Translations under genes and position numbers: made by a program
The notes under the pieces: generated by a model
Seen by the model: only the letters and a program-made list of their open reading frames with translations
Databases searched by the model: none
What the model was told of the DNA's origin: nothing
Shown here: positions 27,092 to 35,965 of the stretch, piece by piece
Layout: each line of letters opens with the position of its first letter
Position numbering within the stretch: position 1 is the stretch's first letter
NCBI RefSeq assembly: GCF_000621165.1
Contig: NZ_JHZA01000007.1
Location: 124,001 to 188,000 of the forward strand
DNA: 64,000 bases
Reading direction: 5' to 3'
DNA from: Enterovibrio calviensis DSM 14347
GTDB lineage: Bacteria > Pseudomonadota > Gammaproteobacteria > Enterobacterales > Vibrionaceae

Positions 27092-28666
27092 TTACAAAGT
27101 ACGCCGATTGAGTGACTCTGCAATGAAGTCAGCCTGTCGGATTGCGAGTGCCACGATAGTGAGAGTGGGGTTTTCTGAGGCACCAGTGGTGAACTGGCTA
27201 CCGTCTGAAATAAATAGGTTCTTAATATCGTGTGTTTGCCCCCATTGATTCACTACACCATCTTGCGCCTTCGAACTCATGCGGTTGGTGCCAAGATTAT
27301 GAGTCGATGGATAGGGCACCACATTGTGAACCTTCACAGCGCCGACGGCTTCGTAAACTTCGCCCCCTTTTTTATATGCGTAATTACGCATCGCGACATC
27401 GTTGGGATGATCATCAAAATGTACATTGGGGACGGGCAAACCAAAGCTGTCTTTCACCTCGGTATTGAGTGTAATGCGATTGCTCTCTCTTGGCATGTCT
27501 TCGCCCACAATCCACATTCCAGCCATTTTCTCGTAGCCTTCCATATTTTCTGCGAAGTCTTTTCCCCACGCTCCGGGTTTCAAGAATGCAGCCATAAATG
27601 GCAAGCCTAGAGACAAGGTTTCCATTTCAAAGCCACCGACAAAGCCGCGAGAAGGATCATGACGAGATTCATCAGTAATGATGCCAGCCATGGTGGTGCC
27701 TCGGTACATATGAACGGGGTTTTCAAATTCGGCATATACAGAGCCCGTCACGTGGCGCATGTAATTGCGCCCTACTTGACCTGAACTGTTTGCAAGACCA
27801 TCAGGAAACATACTGGTTGCGGAATTAAGCAATATACGTGGGCTTTCAATGGAATTACCTGCCACACACACAATGCGTGCTTTTTGATGTTGCTGCTTGC
27901 CGTTGGCATCTACATACAGCACGCCGTCCACATTGCCCATGTCGTCGTGTGTAATGGTTTGAACATGGCTGCTTGGGCGAAGTTCAAAGTGCCCAGTTTG
28001 CTCTGCTTTTGGAATTTCTGAGTAAAGCGTTGACCACTTTGCGCCATATCGACAGCCTTGAAAACAAAAGCCTGTTTGTTGGCAGGCTGCGCGTCCATCA
28101 CGGGGTTGTGAATTAATCGCCATTCGACCCGTATGCACGCTTTTGTAGCCGATTTTTTGAGCGCCAGCTTGCATCACTTTGAAGTTGTTGTTGCCGGGTA
28201 AACCAGGGATATCGTGTGTGCGGGTTACGCCCATTTTGTCTTCAGCTTTGGTGTAGTAAGGCGCCAAATCTTCAATCGTGATAGGCCAATCAAGCAAGTT
28301 TGCGTTAGACACTTCACCATAGGTTGTTTTGGCTTTGAGCTCGTGTGGTTGAAAACGAAGACTCGCGCCTGCCCAATGGAGGGTTGAACCGCCAACGGTT
28401 TTACAAATCCATGCGGGTAAGCCGGGGAAATCTCGAGCAACTTCCCACGTGCCTGATGTGGTACGCGGTTCTAACCATGCTTCTTTGCTAAACATTCCCC
28501 ATTCGTTATTTTCAAAGTCAGTGCGGTAATCGAGCCGTGTGCCTGCTTCTAAGCAAATGACATCTACACCTTTTTGGGCGAGCTCATTGCTTAATGTTCC
28601 ACCACCAGCCCCAGAGCCGATAACCACCACGACATTTCTGTTGTCGTATGCAAACTCCTTTTTCAT
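27092..28666 (-). CDS. GMC oxidoreductase, gluconate 2-dehydrogenase-type flavoprotein subunit
   Basis: About 524 residues. Dinucleotide-binding motif VVVIGSGAGGGTLSNELAQKG at the N-terminus, FAD-contact segment KTVGGSTLHWAGASLRF, a cysteine-containing region (GRAACQQTGFCFQGCRYGAK) typical of the periplasmic gluconate/sorbitol dehydrogenase large subunits, and the C-terminal active-site histidine (THNLGTNRMS) and asparagine (ASENPTLTI). It oxidises a sugar, sugar acid or alcohol; substrate unknown. ATG at 28666 follows AAGGAG; the frame is open 41 codons further but that would overlap the upstream gene. Its partner small subunit ends 4 bases upstream. It has no signal peptide, so it is probably exported with the Tat-tagged partner. 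Confidence 0.88.
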   Translation of the reverse strand: MKKEFAYDNRNVVVVIGSGAGGGTLSNELAQKGVDVICLEAGTRLDYRTDFENNEWGMFSKEAWLEPRTTSGTWEVARDFPGLPAWICKTVGGSTLHWAGASLRFQPHELKAKTTYGEVSNANLLDWPITIEDLAPYYTKAEDKMGVTRTHDIPGLPGNNNFKVMQAGAQKIGYKSVHTGRMAINSQPRDGRAACQQTGFCFQGCRYGAKWSTLYSEIPKAEQTGHFELRPSSHVQTITHDDMGNVDGVLYVDANGKQQHQKARIVCVAGNSIESPRILLNSATSMFPDGLANSSGQVGRNYMRHVTGSVYAEFENPVHMYRGTTMAGIITDESRHDPSRGFVGGFEMETLSLGLPFMAAFLKPGAWGKDFAENMEGYEKMAGMWIVGEDMPRESNRITLNTEVKDSFGLPVPNVHFDDHPNDVAMRNYAYKKGGEVYEAVGAVKVHNVVPYPSTHNLGTNRMSSKAQDGVVNQWGQTHDIKNLFISDGSQFTTGASENPTLTIVALAIRQADFIAESLNRRTL

Positions 28667-28670
28667 TTTG

Positions 28671-29204
28671 CTACTCCTTGTTAGCGTCAGGCAGCCAGTC
28701 GATGTCATCGAATCCGCGATGCAGGTAACCACCTTGTGTGAATGATGGCCCTTCATAGCCAAACAGTGGCCAAATTTTTGGGTTGTCATAGAGTGATACG
28801 ACCATGTTACCTCTGACAGTTTGGAAAAATGGGGTGCTAGAAATAGCTGTCAGAATGGCGGCTTTTTCATTTTCGGAAAGGGCATTCCACTGCCCATTTG
28901 AACGCTGATTAATATCGTCTAGCCCTGTCACGAGCAACGAATGAAGATCGGGGCTTTGGGCGGCTTGTTTGTCAAAGCTTTCGACGCTGGCCGCGTAAAA
29001 CAAATCGTCAATATTTGGATGAGGGTAGATACTGCGACACACGCTGAGTAGCATTTTTGCTTGCGTGTTCGAGAGTGTTGATACCGTCATCGCCCAACTA
29101 TTGGTGGGGACGGTTATGCCTGCTATCGTAATGGCAAAGGCGGATGCAGCAGTGAGTGAACCCATCTTGAGTACATCGCGCCGCGTAAAGGCTTTCGATT
29201 CCAT
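28671..29204 (-). CDS. Gluconate 2-dehydrogenase subunit 3 family protein (Tat-type signal)
   Basis: 177 residues. N-terminus has the twin-arginine pattern FTRRDVLKMGSLTAASAFAI and a hydrophobic segment, then a helical domain with the subunit-3 hallmarks (LLSVCRSIYPHP near residue 55; FFQTVRGNMVVSLYDNPK near 125; GYEGPSFTQGGY). In known enzymes this small subunit chaperones or carries the flavoprotein across the membrane. Translationally coupled with the flavoprotein downstream. The usual third subunit, a multiheme cytochrome c, is not adjacent. Confidence 0.87.
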   Translation of the reverse strand: MESKAFTRRDVLKMGSLTAASAFAITIAGITVPTNSWAMTVSTLSNTQAKMLLSVCRSIYPHPNIDDLFYAASVESFDKQAAQSPDLHSLLVTGLDDINQRSNGQWNALSENEKAAILTAISSTPFFQTVRGNMVVSLYDNPKIWPLFGYEGPSFTQGGYLHRGFDDIDWLPDANKE

Positions 29205-29316
29205 CTTTTATTGCCTCCAGATCATTATTTTTATCGGTGCTGGTCGTTTAATCAGTACGCTGTTATGCAGCCATGGGTAAACTTAAGCCACGAGATAGAT
29301 CGCGTTGTTTTCTGGC

Positions 29317-29712
29317 TCAAAGAAAACGACCAAATCGCTTTAACACTTCAATCTTGTAACCGTCTGGATCGGTGATAAAAAAGAAACTCGCCATGGGCGT
29401 TTCTTCATAAGACATGGTTTTTATGTCAGTGGGAGAAAGACCACTGTCTAAAAGGAATTGGTGGTGTTGTTCGAGATCGTCGACGGTGACAGCGAGGTGC
29501 CCATAGGCGTTACCCTGTTCATAAGGAGTGGCTTGTTCATGGTTATAGGTAAGTTCTAACTCAAACACATTGTCTTCACCTCTGAGATAGAACAGGGAAA
29601 AATTGGCGAAGTCATAACGTGCTTCAACACGCATCCCAAGGGCGAGTTGATAGAAGGAAATGGATTTTTCAGGGTCAAATACTCTGATCATCGAATGAAT
29701 AGGCTTTGCCAT
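29317..29712 (-). CDS. Glyoxalase I-like (lactoylglutathione lyase family) protein
   Basis: About 131 residues. It follows the E. coli GloA pattern: MIRVFDPEKSISFYQLALGM at the start, metal ligand His near residue 5, glutamate in FELELTYN, histidine in YGHLAVTV, and glutamate in DPDGYKIEVLKR. All four nickel/zinc ligands appear present, so it probably isomerises the methylglyoxal-glutathione adduct; other VOC activities remain possible. The ATG at 29712 lies 9 bases after AGGAG; a GTG two codons upstream is too close to it. Confidence 0.82.
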   Translation of the reverse strand: MAKPIHSMIRVFDPEKSISFYQLALGMRVEARYDFANFSLFYLRGEDNVFELELTYNHEQATPYEQGNAYGHLAVTVDDLEQHHQFLLDSGLSPTDIKTMSYEETPMASFFFITDPDGYKIEVLKRFGRFL

Positions 29713-29787
29713 ACACACTAACTCCTCACTGTTTTTAGTAGTGTAATGTGAGGGAGTTTGTGACAGGTGGTATTATGCTACCGCATG

Positions 29788-30105
29788 TTAATTATTCGTT
29801 AATTTTCTGATCTTGAGTTCGGTGTTGGCAATGTGCATAGTTTGTTCTGGCGCGTTGAGGTAGAGCAAACAACTACAACGGAGTAGTGAGGCGAAATTGC
29901 TCACATCTCCATTTATGTCAAGGGCTTCATCATAGATGGTGGAAAGGAATTTCCCAGTATTCATACCTTGGCTATTGGCAATGCGGTCGATAACCAGCCA
30001 AAACATTCGTTCTAAACGAACGCTGGTGCTATGCCCTCCTAGACGGATTGAGCGGGTTTGACACTCGTAATTTTTTGGGTCTTGTCCAGCAAATATTGTA
30101 CACAT
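29788..30105 (-). CDS. Ribbon-helix-helix domain protein
   Basis: 105 residues. The segment TRSIRLGGHSTSVRLERMFW, followed by a helix (LVIDRIANSQGMNTGKFLSTIYDEAL), fits the RHH_4 family, in which a strand-helix-helix unit dimerises. Family members are thought to bind DNA, but no target is known. GGGAG precedes the ATG at 30105. Single gene, upstream of a long AT-rich spacer. Confidence 0.8.
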   Translation of the reverse strand: MCTIFAGQDPKNYECQTRSIRLGGHSTSVRLERMFWLVIDRIANSQGMNTGKFLSTIYDEALDINGDVSNFASLLRCSCLLYLNAPEQTMHIANTELKIRKLTNN

Positions 30106-30450
30106 AGCATCGACTCCCTAGCATGAGCTACTTCAAGCCAAGAGCAACGTTGCGATGCAATCACGTACTATTGACCTCCTCATAATTAAGCCTACGTCAG
30201 GTTCGCAACGAGCATTTATCTCAACATAAAGACAAATTAGGAAAGTGCCCAATGAACATACAGTAGTTGTTAGATAACCAATTGTTCATAGGTCACTATT
30301 TCATTTCGTCCTAATTGAAAGGTGATTTAGCGTCTGTGGGCTTTTTTGTGTTTTGATTCGAAAATCAAAACCGCGAGAAATGATTTCGAGTTGTGATTGA
30401 AGATATATAGTGTCTTCAACGTTTGAGTGAGTCAGTGAGATTGTTCAGGC
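30106..30450. other. Divergent AT-rich spacer
   Basis: About 345 bases between the RHH gene and the phosphotransferase gene. It contains the dyad GTTTTGATT-CGAA-AATCAAAAC (30350-30371), about 80 bases before the phosphotransferase start, a possible operator. No gene seen. Confidence 0.45.
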
Positions 30451-31281
30451 ATGAAATCTAGCAAGCCACGGATTGAGGTAAACAAATACGTGAAAGAAGA
30501 TCAGAACCTAGAAGCCTTAACTGGTGGTCGAGAAGGTGCGATTTACAAGAAAGAAAACACCGTGATCAGACCGCTTAACGCTTGGTCTGGCAATGTGCAC
30601 CGCCTGCTCTATCATTTTCAAGCGCAGGGCATCACGGAATGCCCTCGAGTTCTTGGTATCGAAGGTCAAAATGAAATCCTTAGTTTCGTCGATGGGCAAA
30701 CGTATAACTACCCGCTGACGGGCGCCATCGCAAGTCAATCAGCGTTGGTTTCAGCTGCGTCTTTGTTACGAAAACTGCATGATGCATCGGTTTCGTTTCT
30801 TGCGGCGGGTTGCGATCAAGAAACGCAATGGATGTTACCCGCAAGATCGCCACAAGAAGTGATGTGTCATGGCGACTATTCGCCGTATAACGTGGCGCTC
30901 AGCGGAGAAACAGTTGTCGGTGTGTTTGATTTCGATACGGCTCATCCCGCGCCAAGGGTTTGGGATTTGGCGTATGCCATCTATTGTTGGGCACCTTTTA
31001 AAACAGACAAGATAGATGCATTGGGTTCGCTTTCCGATCAGATTGAACGTGCTAAACATTTCTGCGATGCCTATGGCGCGTCTGAGCAACAACGTCGCGA
31101 GCTGGTTGATGCAATGGTCGCGCGTTTAGATGCACTCGTGACTTTCATGCGCGATGAAGCTGATAACGGCAATGAGCAATTCGCCGCGAATCTGGAAGAT
31201 GGCCACCACCTGAGTTACTTGGCTGACATCGACTATTTAAAAGCAAAACAAGTGAGGATTTCTGAGCGCTTAATGGAGTGA
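30451..31281 (+). CDS. Aminoglycoside phosphotransferase-fold (APH) kinase
   Basis: 276 residues with the APH/choline-kinase fold: N-lobe with GGREGAIYKKENTVIRPL, the Brenner-type catalytic loop VMCHGDYSPYNVAL and the metal-binding VGVFDFDTAHPAPRVWDLAY. It phosphorylates a small molecule; the substrate cannot be told and resistance should not be assumed, since many chromosomal members have metabolic roles. Single gene, ending in a shared terminator. Confidence 0.85.
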   Translation: MKSSKPRIEVNKYVKEDQNLEALTGGREGAIYKKENTVIRPLNAWSGNVHRLLYHFQAQGITECPRVLGIEGQNEILSFVDGQTYNYPLTGAIASQSALVSAASLLRKLHDASVSFLAAGCDQETQWMLPARSPQEVMCHGDYSPYNVALSGETVVGVFDFDTAHPAPRVWDLAYAIYCWAPFKTDKIDALGSLSDQIERAKHFCDAYGASEQQRRELVDAMVARLDALVTFMRDEADNGNEQFAANLEDGHHLSYLADIDYLKAKQVRISERLME

Positions 31282-31328
31282 AGCGCCGAATCGCACATTG
31301 AGGCGAAACCGCGCTTCTAGGGGGAAGG

Positions 31329-31363
31329 GATTGGGCAGATTTTTCTGCCCAATTTAGTTTTTA
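31329..31363. terminator. Bidirectional intrinsic terminator
   Basis: ATTGGGCAGA, loop TTTT, TCTGCCCAAT (31330-31353) then TTAGTTTTTATT; on the opposite strand the stem is followed by A/T-poor sequence, so it mainly serves the plus-strand phosphotransferase gene. Confidence 0.85.
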
Positions 31364-31394
31364 TTGCTAAGTGCGTGTTACGTTCGTTTAGTCC

Positions 31395-32852
31395 TTACTT
31401 TGCAAGCACGCTTTTCATTTGTTCAGCCACTTTATCGACCTTGCCTAAACCAACGACCACTTGTAGACCTGCTTTACCAATTGGAATTACACCTGCTGCG
31501 CCCAGTTGTTTTAGCTTTGCAGCGTCAGCCATTGCTGAATCTTTCACGGTGAGTCGTAAGCGGGTCACGCAGTTATCTACTTCGACGATGTTGTCTGCGC
31601 CGCCAATGGCTTCGATGTAATCCAGTGTGAGTGGGCCAATGTCTTGTGCGCTGGCACTTTCATCTGCTTTCTCGTTGCGCCCAGGAGTGCTCAAATTGAA
31701 TTTCACAATCGCGAATCGGAAAGCGAAGTAGTAAAGAGCAAAGAAGAACAGGCCTTGAACAATCAACATATACCATTTTGTTGCCAGCGGGTTTTGGCTT
31801 GATAGGACGAAATCAACAAACCCAGCCGAGAATCCAAAGCCCGCCATCCATTCCATGCTTGCAGCAATATAGAGAGACAAGCCCGTCAGTACCGCGTGAA
31901 TGAAGTACAACGCAGGTGCTAAGAACATAAAGCTAAACTCAAGCGGCTCAGTAATCCCCGTGAAGAATGAAGCCATTGCAGCGGCAATCATGATAGAGAA
32001 CGTGGTGCCTTTGTTTTCAGCATCGGCACAGTGATACATCGCCAACGCAGCTGCAGGTAGACCAAACATCATGATGGGGAAGAAACCTGCTTGATACATG
32101 CCCGTTTTGCCAGGGATAGCCGTACCATTCGCGATAGATTGCGCACCGCCAAGGAAGTTAGGGATATCGTTTATGCCCACCACATCGAACCAGAACACAG
32201 GGTAGAGCGCATGGTGCATGCCAATGGTGAGTGTGAGTCGGTTGAAGAAACCGAATAAGCCCGCGCCCAGTGCGTCTAACGCCAGCAGTTGATTACCGAA
32301 TACGATCAATCCGCCGTAAACCATTGGCCACACGTAGAGCAAAATAAACGACATGAATATGCCCGCGATGGACGTGAGAATGGGCACTAATCGTTTGCCG
32401 CTGAAAAAGGCCAGCGCTTTAGGAAGTTCAACGGTGTGGAAACGGTTGTAGATTTCCGCCGACACAATACCAACGAGAATACCGATAAACTGGTTATTAA
32501 TCTTATCGAAAGCCGCAGGCACTTCGTCGGCTGCCACCCCCATTAATTGGCTGACCGCAGCAGGAGAGAGCAGCGTCGTAATGACGGTAAAACAAATGAA
32601 TCCGGCCAGTGCAGCAGCACCGCTTTTATCTTTGCTCAGTCCAAAGGCAACACCAATAGCGAAGAGCAACGCCATGTTGTCGATGATGGCACCACCGGAT
32701 TTGATGAGAAATGCCGCGATAATGCTCTCTGAACCCCAACCTACAGGATCTAACCAGTAGCCGACCCCCATTAATATTGCTGCAGCAGGCAATGTGGCAA
32801 CAGGCACCATCAATGCTTTACCGACTTTTTGCATGTATCCAAGGATATTCAT
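31395..32852 (-). CDS. nagE: PTS N-acetylglucosamine-type EIICB permease
   Basis: 485 residues. EIIC membrane domain (1-about 385) begins MNILGYMQKVGKALMVPVAT like NagE, with AIGVAFGLSKDKSGAAALAG, GMHHALYP and GITEPLEFSFMFLAP. The EIIB domain follows (about 405-485), with its phosphorylated cysteine in DNCVTRLRLTV. There is no EIIA domain, as in Vibrio NagE, so it would rely on a separate EIIA-Glc. It imports and phosphorylates GlcNAc or a related sugar. It diverges from a LysR-type regulator, which may control it; nagA/nagC are not in the window. Confidence 0.85.
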   Translation of the reverse strand: MNILGYMQKVGKALMVPVATLPAAAILMGVGYWLDPVGWGSESIIAAFLIKSGGAIIDNMALLFAIGVAFGLSKDKSGAAALAGFICFTVITTLLSPAAVSQLMGVAADEVPAAFDKINNQFIGILVGIVSAEIYNRFHTVELPKALAFFSGKRLVPILTSIAGIFMSFILLYVWPMVYGGLIVFGNQLLALDALGAGLFGFFNRLTLTIGMHHALYPVFWFDVVGINDIPNFLGGAQSIANGTAIPGKTGMYQAGFFPIMMFGLPAAALAMYHCADAENKGTTFSIMIAAAMASFFTGITEPLEFSFMFLAPALYFIHAVLTGLSLYIAASMEWMAGFGFSAGFVDFVLSSQNPLATKWYMLIVQGLFFFALYYFAFRFAIVKFNLSTPGRNEKADESASAQDIGPLTLDYIEAIGGADNIVEVDNCVTRLRLTVKDSAMADAAKLKQLGAAGVIPIGKAGLQVVVGLGKVDKVAEQMKSVLAK

Positions 32853-32989
32853 GTAGCCCCCAAAACTGTCTTCTAAAATGTGATAAAAATTGTTCGTCTC
32901 TACAGTGGGTTTTGCTTCGAAAAAACACGGGAAAGCAAAGACATTGGGGATATTTACGCATTAATTTATGTTGCAAACAAACCAGTTAA

Positions 32990-33028
32990 AAGACACCATG
33001 AATTAAAACTTTTAATGCATGGTGTCTT
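32990..33028. promoter_or_regulatory. 39-bp near-perfect palindrome abutting the start codon of the LysR gene
   Basis: AAGACACCATGAATTAAAA (32990-33008), a single C, then TTTTAATGCATGGTGTCTT (33010-33028): 18 of 19 positions pair. The next base begins the LysR ATG, so there is no room for an ordinary ribosome binding site. It may be an autoregulatory operator of a leaderless mRNA, or an RNA hairpin controlling translation. Confidence 0.85.
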
Positions 33029-33907
33029 ATGAATCATCAATCTCTTTTGCGGAATCTACACACCTTTAGTTCAGCCGCACGAACACTGAGCTTTACTGAA
33101 ACCGCCACCGAGCTTCACTTAACTCAAGGTGCGGTAAGCCACAGAATCAAAGTGCTAGAGAAAGAATTGGGGTTTAATCTTTTTGTAAGACGCACACGCA
33201 TGCTGGCGTTGACCGAAGAAGGTGAGAAATTTCAGGCGACGTTATCAAAGTCTCTTAATTCTATCTTTAGCGAAATTGACAACATACGAACGACGGAACT
33301 CTCGGGTGAGCTAACCATCGCGACGTCACCTGGCATCGCCAATGAATGGCTTATTCCGCGACTTTCAGATTTCAAAGCCAAGTACCCTAAATTCAACCTC
33401 AATATTCTGACTCATGATGTCGAACTTGATTTTGATGTGCACGCTATCGATATCGCGATTTATTACGGCGAACATGAGCGCGTAAACATGTTCAGCAAAA
33501 AGATGTTTGGCGAGAAATATATTCCTGTTTGCACACCGGCTTATGCCAAAACCCATCGACTATTTGAAGATGGGTTAGCGTCGCTGCAGCGCGTCAATTT
33601 TCTTTATGCGAAGAAATCGACGGCTTGGAAGCGGTGGGCAAAACAGCACAAGGTGGTGCTAGATACGTCGAAGCAGTTCATCACGCTGACCCACCAAGAT
33701 ATGGCCGTGTACAGCGCGAGAAAAGGGTTGGGTGTTGCAATGGGGCGATACCGTTTCGTGAAAGACGCGCTAGAATCCGGAGACTTGGTCGCCCCTTATC
33801 CCGCGATGGAAACACAGAGATGTCACAGCGTTTTGTGTCCACAAGGCACTGAAAACCGCCCAAAGGTGCGTACCTTTCTCCAGTGGATTGATAGTCAGTT
33901 AGCGTAA
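33029..33907 (+). CDS. LysR-family regulator, DsdC-like
   Basis: 292 residues: winged helix-turn-helix (about 8-68; FTETATELHLTQGAVSHRIKVLE) and a LysR effector domain. The effector-domain wording (GELTIATSPGIANEWLIPRL, AIDIAIYYG, GLGVAMGRYRFV, GDLVAPYP) follows E. coli DsdC, the D-serine activator, closely, but no dsdX/dsdA lies here; the divergent neighbour is a PTS permease. The ligand is therefore unsure. Its start codon touches a 39-bp palindrome and lacks a visible ribosome binding site; no other in-frame start would keep the whole helix-turn-helix. Confidence 0.83.
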   Translation: MNHQSLLRNLHTFSSAARTLSFTETATELHLTQGAVSHRIKVLEKELGFNLFVRRTRMLALTEEGEKFQATLSKSLNSIFSEIDNIRTTELSGELTIATSPGIANEWLIPRLSDFKAKYPKFNLNILTHDVELDFDVHAIDIAIYYGEHERVNMFSKKMFGEKYIPVCTPAYAKTHRLFEDGLASLQRVNFLYAKKSTAWKRWAKQHKVVLDTSKQFITLTHQDMAVYSARKGLGVAMGRYRFVKDALESGDLVAPYPAMETQRCHSVLCPQGTENRPKVRTFLQWIDSQLA

Positions 33908-34017
33908 GGGAGCGTGTTTAAGACTTTGTCCCGACATTAGGTGAATAAGAAGTGGCAAATCACACCTAAGGACTTAGAATGCGACCATTGAAACTTATAT
34001 CGAATTAGAGTGACCTT

Positions 34018-34476
34018 ATGCTTCGTGATTACACCTTTGAATGTCTCGTAACCATGCCCCGCCATGAACTGGAAGAGTTTAGCGCTCGAATCATAAGCAG
34101 AATGGTGCCAGAAGACGTGATGAGCGAGATTTTCACTTTTGAGCAGGAAGAGATCGACAGCGAGGAACGCCTGTTATCGGCTCGTCTTGATGCAATGCTG
34201 CGTATGACGGCTATCGCACTGAGTGAAACTCAACAAGCGTTTGATGATTCAGAAAATGCAACGCAAAACAGTGTAAGAATGACGCGATTAGTGCTGTGGC
34301 ATTTCTACGCTATTTCGTTTCGTTTGGAGCAAGCGATTTCCCTCGAAACGCATTGTGAACACGTTGAAGCATTGATTAACAATGCACCCACGGATGTTTT
34401 TGGTTGGGTTAAGGCGTTGACGGAACTTCTTCATGGTTATGCAGAGATCAGTGATAAACAAAATCCTCAAGACTAA
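34018..34476 (+). CDS. Helical protein of unknown function
   Basis: 152 residues, acidic and almost wholly helical in appearance (RHELEEFSARIISRM, EEIDSEERLLSARLDAMLRMTAIALSETQQAF), with no signal peptide or membrane helix. Family not recognised. Alone between a LysR gene and a VOC gene. A long GCCCCTTTCAA/TTGAAAGGGGC hairpin follows 55 bases after its stop. Confidence 0.65.
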   Translation: MLRDYTFECLVTMPRHELEEFSARIISRMVPEDVMSEIFTFEQEEIDSEERLLSARLDAMLRMTAIALSETQQAFDDSENATQNSVRMTRLVLWHFYAISFRLEQAISLETHCEHVEALINNAPTDVFGWVKALTELLHGYAEISDKQNPQD

Positions 34477-34531
34477 GAGGCAAATAGCAGCGAGAAACAT
34501 TCGTAAAATGGCGAATTAGCGTCTGTTCGTT

Positions 34532-34562
34532 GCCCCTTTCAAAGGTTAACGTTGAAAGGGGC
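34532..34562. terminator. 11-bp perfect hairpin
   Basis: GCCCCTTTCAA (34532-34542), 9-base loop, TTGAAAGGGGC (34552-34562). Located between converging genes; no T run, so termination is likely but not certain. Confidence 0.55.
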
Positions 34563-34623
34563 CAGTTCGATGACTTGCCCCAGAGACTTCACGCTGGCAC
34601 TTCCTATCTCATGCATTTTCTCG

Positions 34624-35025
34624 TCATTCTTCAGTTGAAGAAGCAACGTGTTCAACAATATCAATACGCAAACCTGCTGGGTCCTCAACCATAAAGTGTA
34701 TTTGCCCCCAGACTTCTTCCTTCAATTCCATCGCAATATTTAGGTTCATGGCTTTTGCCTCTGCAAACGCTTTGGCGGCATCTCGCACTTCTAATGAAAT
34801 CACGTAGCCTTCGGTCACCATGTTGGCGTGCAAAAAATTGGGTTGAGAAGCGTGGTTGGGTACAAGAAAGCCAAGCTGGACACCGGTTGTGGGGGAGACT
34901 AAGTGCAAATAAAACGAAGGGTCATAAAACACCGCTTCAAAGCCAAATGTGGAGAGATAAAACGTTTTCAGCGTGTCTAGCTCTGGCGTGACGATAACGG
35001 GAAACATCGCTTGAAACTCAATCAT
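34624..35025 (-). CDS. VOC superfamily protein (glyoxalase/bleomycin-resistance-like)
   Basis: About 133 residues. MIEFQAMFPVIVTPELDTLKTFYLSTFGFEAVF opening, VISLEVRDAAKAFAEAKAMN second half, and a DPAGLRIDIVEHV ending match the AraC-linked VOC proteins that lack a clear catalytic set. ATG at 35025 sits 8 bases from AAGGA; ATG at 35031 is only 2 bases away. It is 43 bases downstream of the AraC gene on the same strand, so the pair may be co-transcribed and the AraC protein may respond to its substrate. Confidence 0.8.
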   Translation of the reverse strand: MIEFQAMFPVIVTPELDTLKTFYLSTFGFEAVFYDPSFYLHLVSPTTGVQLGFLVPNHASQPNFLHANMVTEGYVISLEVRDAAKAFAEAKAMNLNIAMELKEEVWGQIHFMVEDPAGLRIDIVEHVASSTEE

Positions 35026-35073
35026 TTTCATTGTCCTTATTGAATAATGTTTGATGAGTATCGGTGAGGTGGC

Positions 35074-35880
35074 CTAGTCGATATTGTACAAAACGGACAA
35101 ATTAAACAGTTCGCTCGGCTTGGTTCCTGACATGCGTTTAAATTCACGAATGAAATGGGATTGGTCGTAGAAGTTATCTGCCCATAACGTCATATTCGGC
35201 TGGTGCTTGATCGCGTCCAATGTGTGCTGGAAACGCATGACTCTCGCGAAGTCGCGTGGAGAAAGACCAAACTGAAGCTGGGTTAGTCGGCGAAGCTGTC
35301 GCGCAGATAACCCAAACTCGGAACATGTCTTATCGGAAAGGACGATATTGGACGAAATGTTGTGATGACAGTAGCTGACAAAGCGAAGAAGACGATGATC
35401 AATATTGGGTTGCTTGGCAACGTTTAACAACGATGCCGATACATGCTGACACCGTTGTTCGAAGGACAGTTTGGGCGAAGTAGACGCTCGAATGGCATCG
35501 ATCACGCTCGTTGGAATGACATCTGCTTTTCGCGTGTCGCTGGAAAGCCTATCCCATTCCTCAAGGGGCGTTGACACTATTGCCTTGTGTCCGAGCAACC
35601 GAAATCGAATACCGAAATACGCCTCAGGCCCAGCCAAATCAAAAACCAATGCTGAAGAGTAAGGGGGAACGATGAATAGCTCTTCTGCATTTCGTAGGTT
35701 AACGATCACATCAACACAATTGTCCGGCATGCTTCGATAGCGATAGTGCCCTAGCGGGACATTCAACTGCCAGAAGCTTTGCACCCAATGGTTAAGAGGC
35801 GCAGCAGGGGCCAAGGTTAAGTAACCTTGATCTTGCAAGACATGGCCTTGAGTTGAGTGGTAGTCAATATCTGTCAGCAT
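35074..35880 (-). CDS. AraC-family transcription regulator
   Basis: 268 residues. N-terminal sensor region (about 1-150; LNHWVQSFWQLNVP, RSMPDNCVDVIVNL) resembles the DUF6597-type domain of AraC regulators; C-terminal AraC DNA-binding domain (about 165-262; LSARQLRRLTQLQFGLSPRDFARVMRFQ and FYDQSHFIREFKRMSGTKPSEL). Upstream of, and on the same strand as, a VOC gene. Confidence 0.85.
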   Translation of the reverse strand: MLTDIDYHSTQGHVLQDQGYLTLAPAAPLNHWVQSFWQLNVPLGHYRYRSMPDNCVDVIVNLRNAEELFIVPPYSSALVFDLAGPEAYFGIRFRLLGHKAIVSTPLEEWDRLSSDTRKADVIPTSVIDAIRASTSPKLSFEQRCQHVSASLLNVAKQPNIDHRLLRFVSYCHHNISSNIVLSDKTCSEFGLSARQLRRLTQLQFGLSPRDFARVMRFQHTLDAIKHQPNMTLWADNFYDQSHFIREFKRMSGTKPSELFNLSVLYNID

Positions 35881-35965
35881 GGTGCGGTATCACAGCCTCA
35901 GCATTTATACTCGGGATAAAGTATAGGCGTTCTTGTCGTTCGAATAAGAAACAGGGACAGCGAGT

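Noticed and set aside
30451-31281. APH-fold gene as an antibiotic resistance gene
   Set aside because: Only the general kinase fold is visible; no close likeness to known resistance enzymes and no mobile context.
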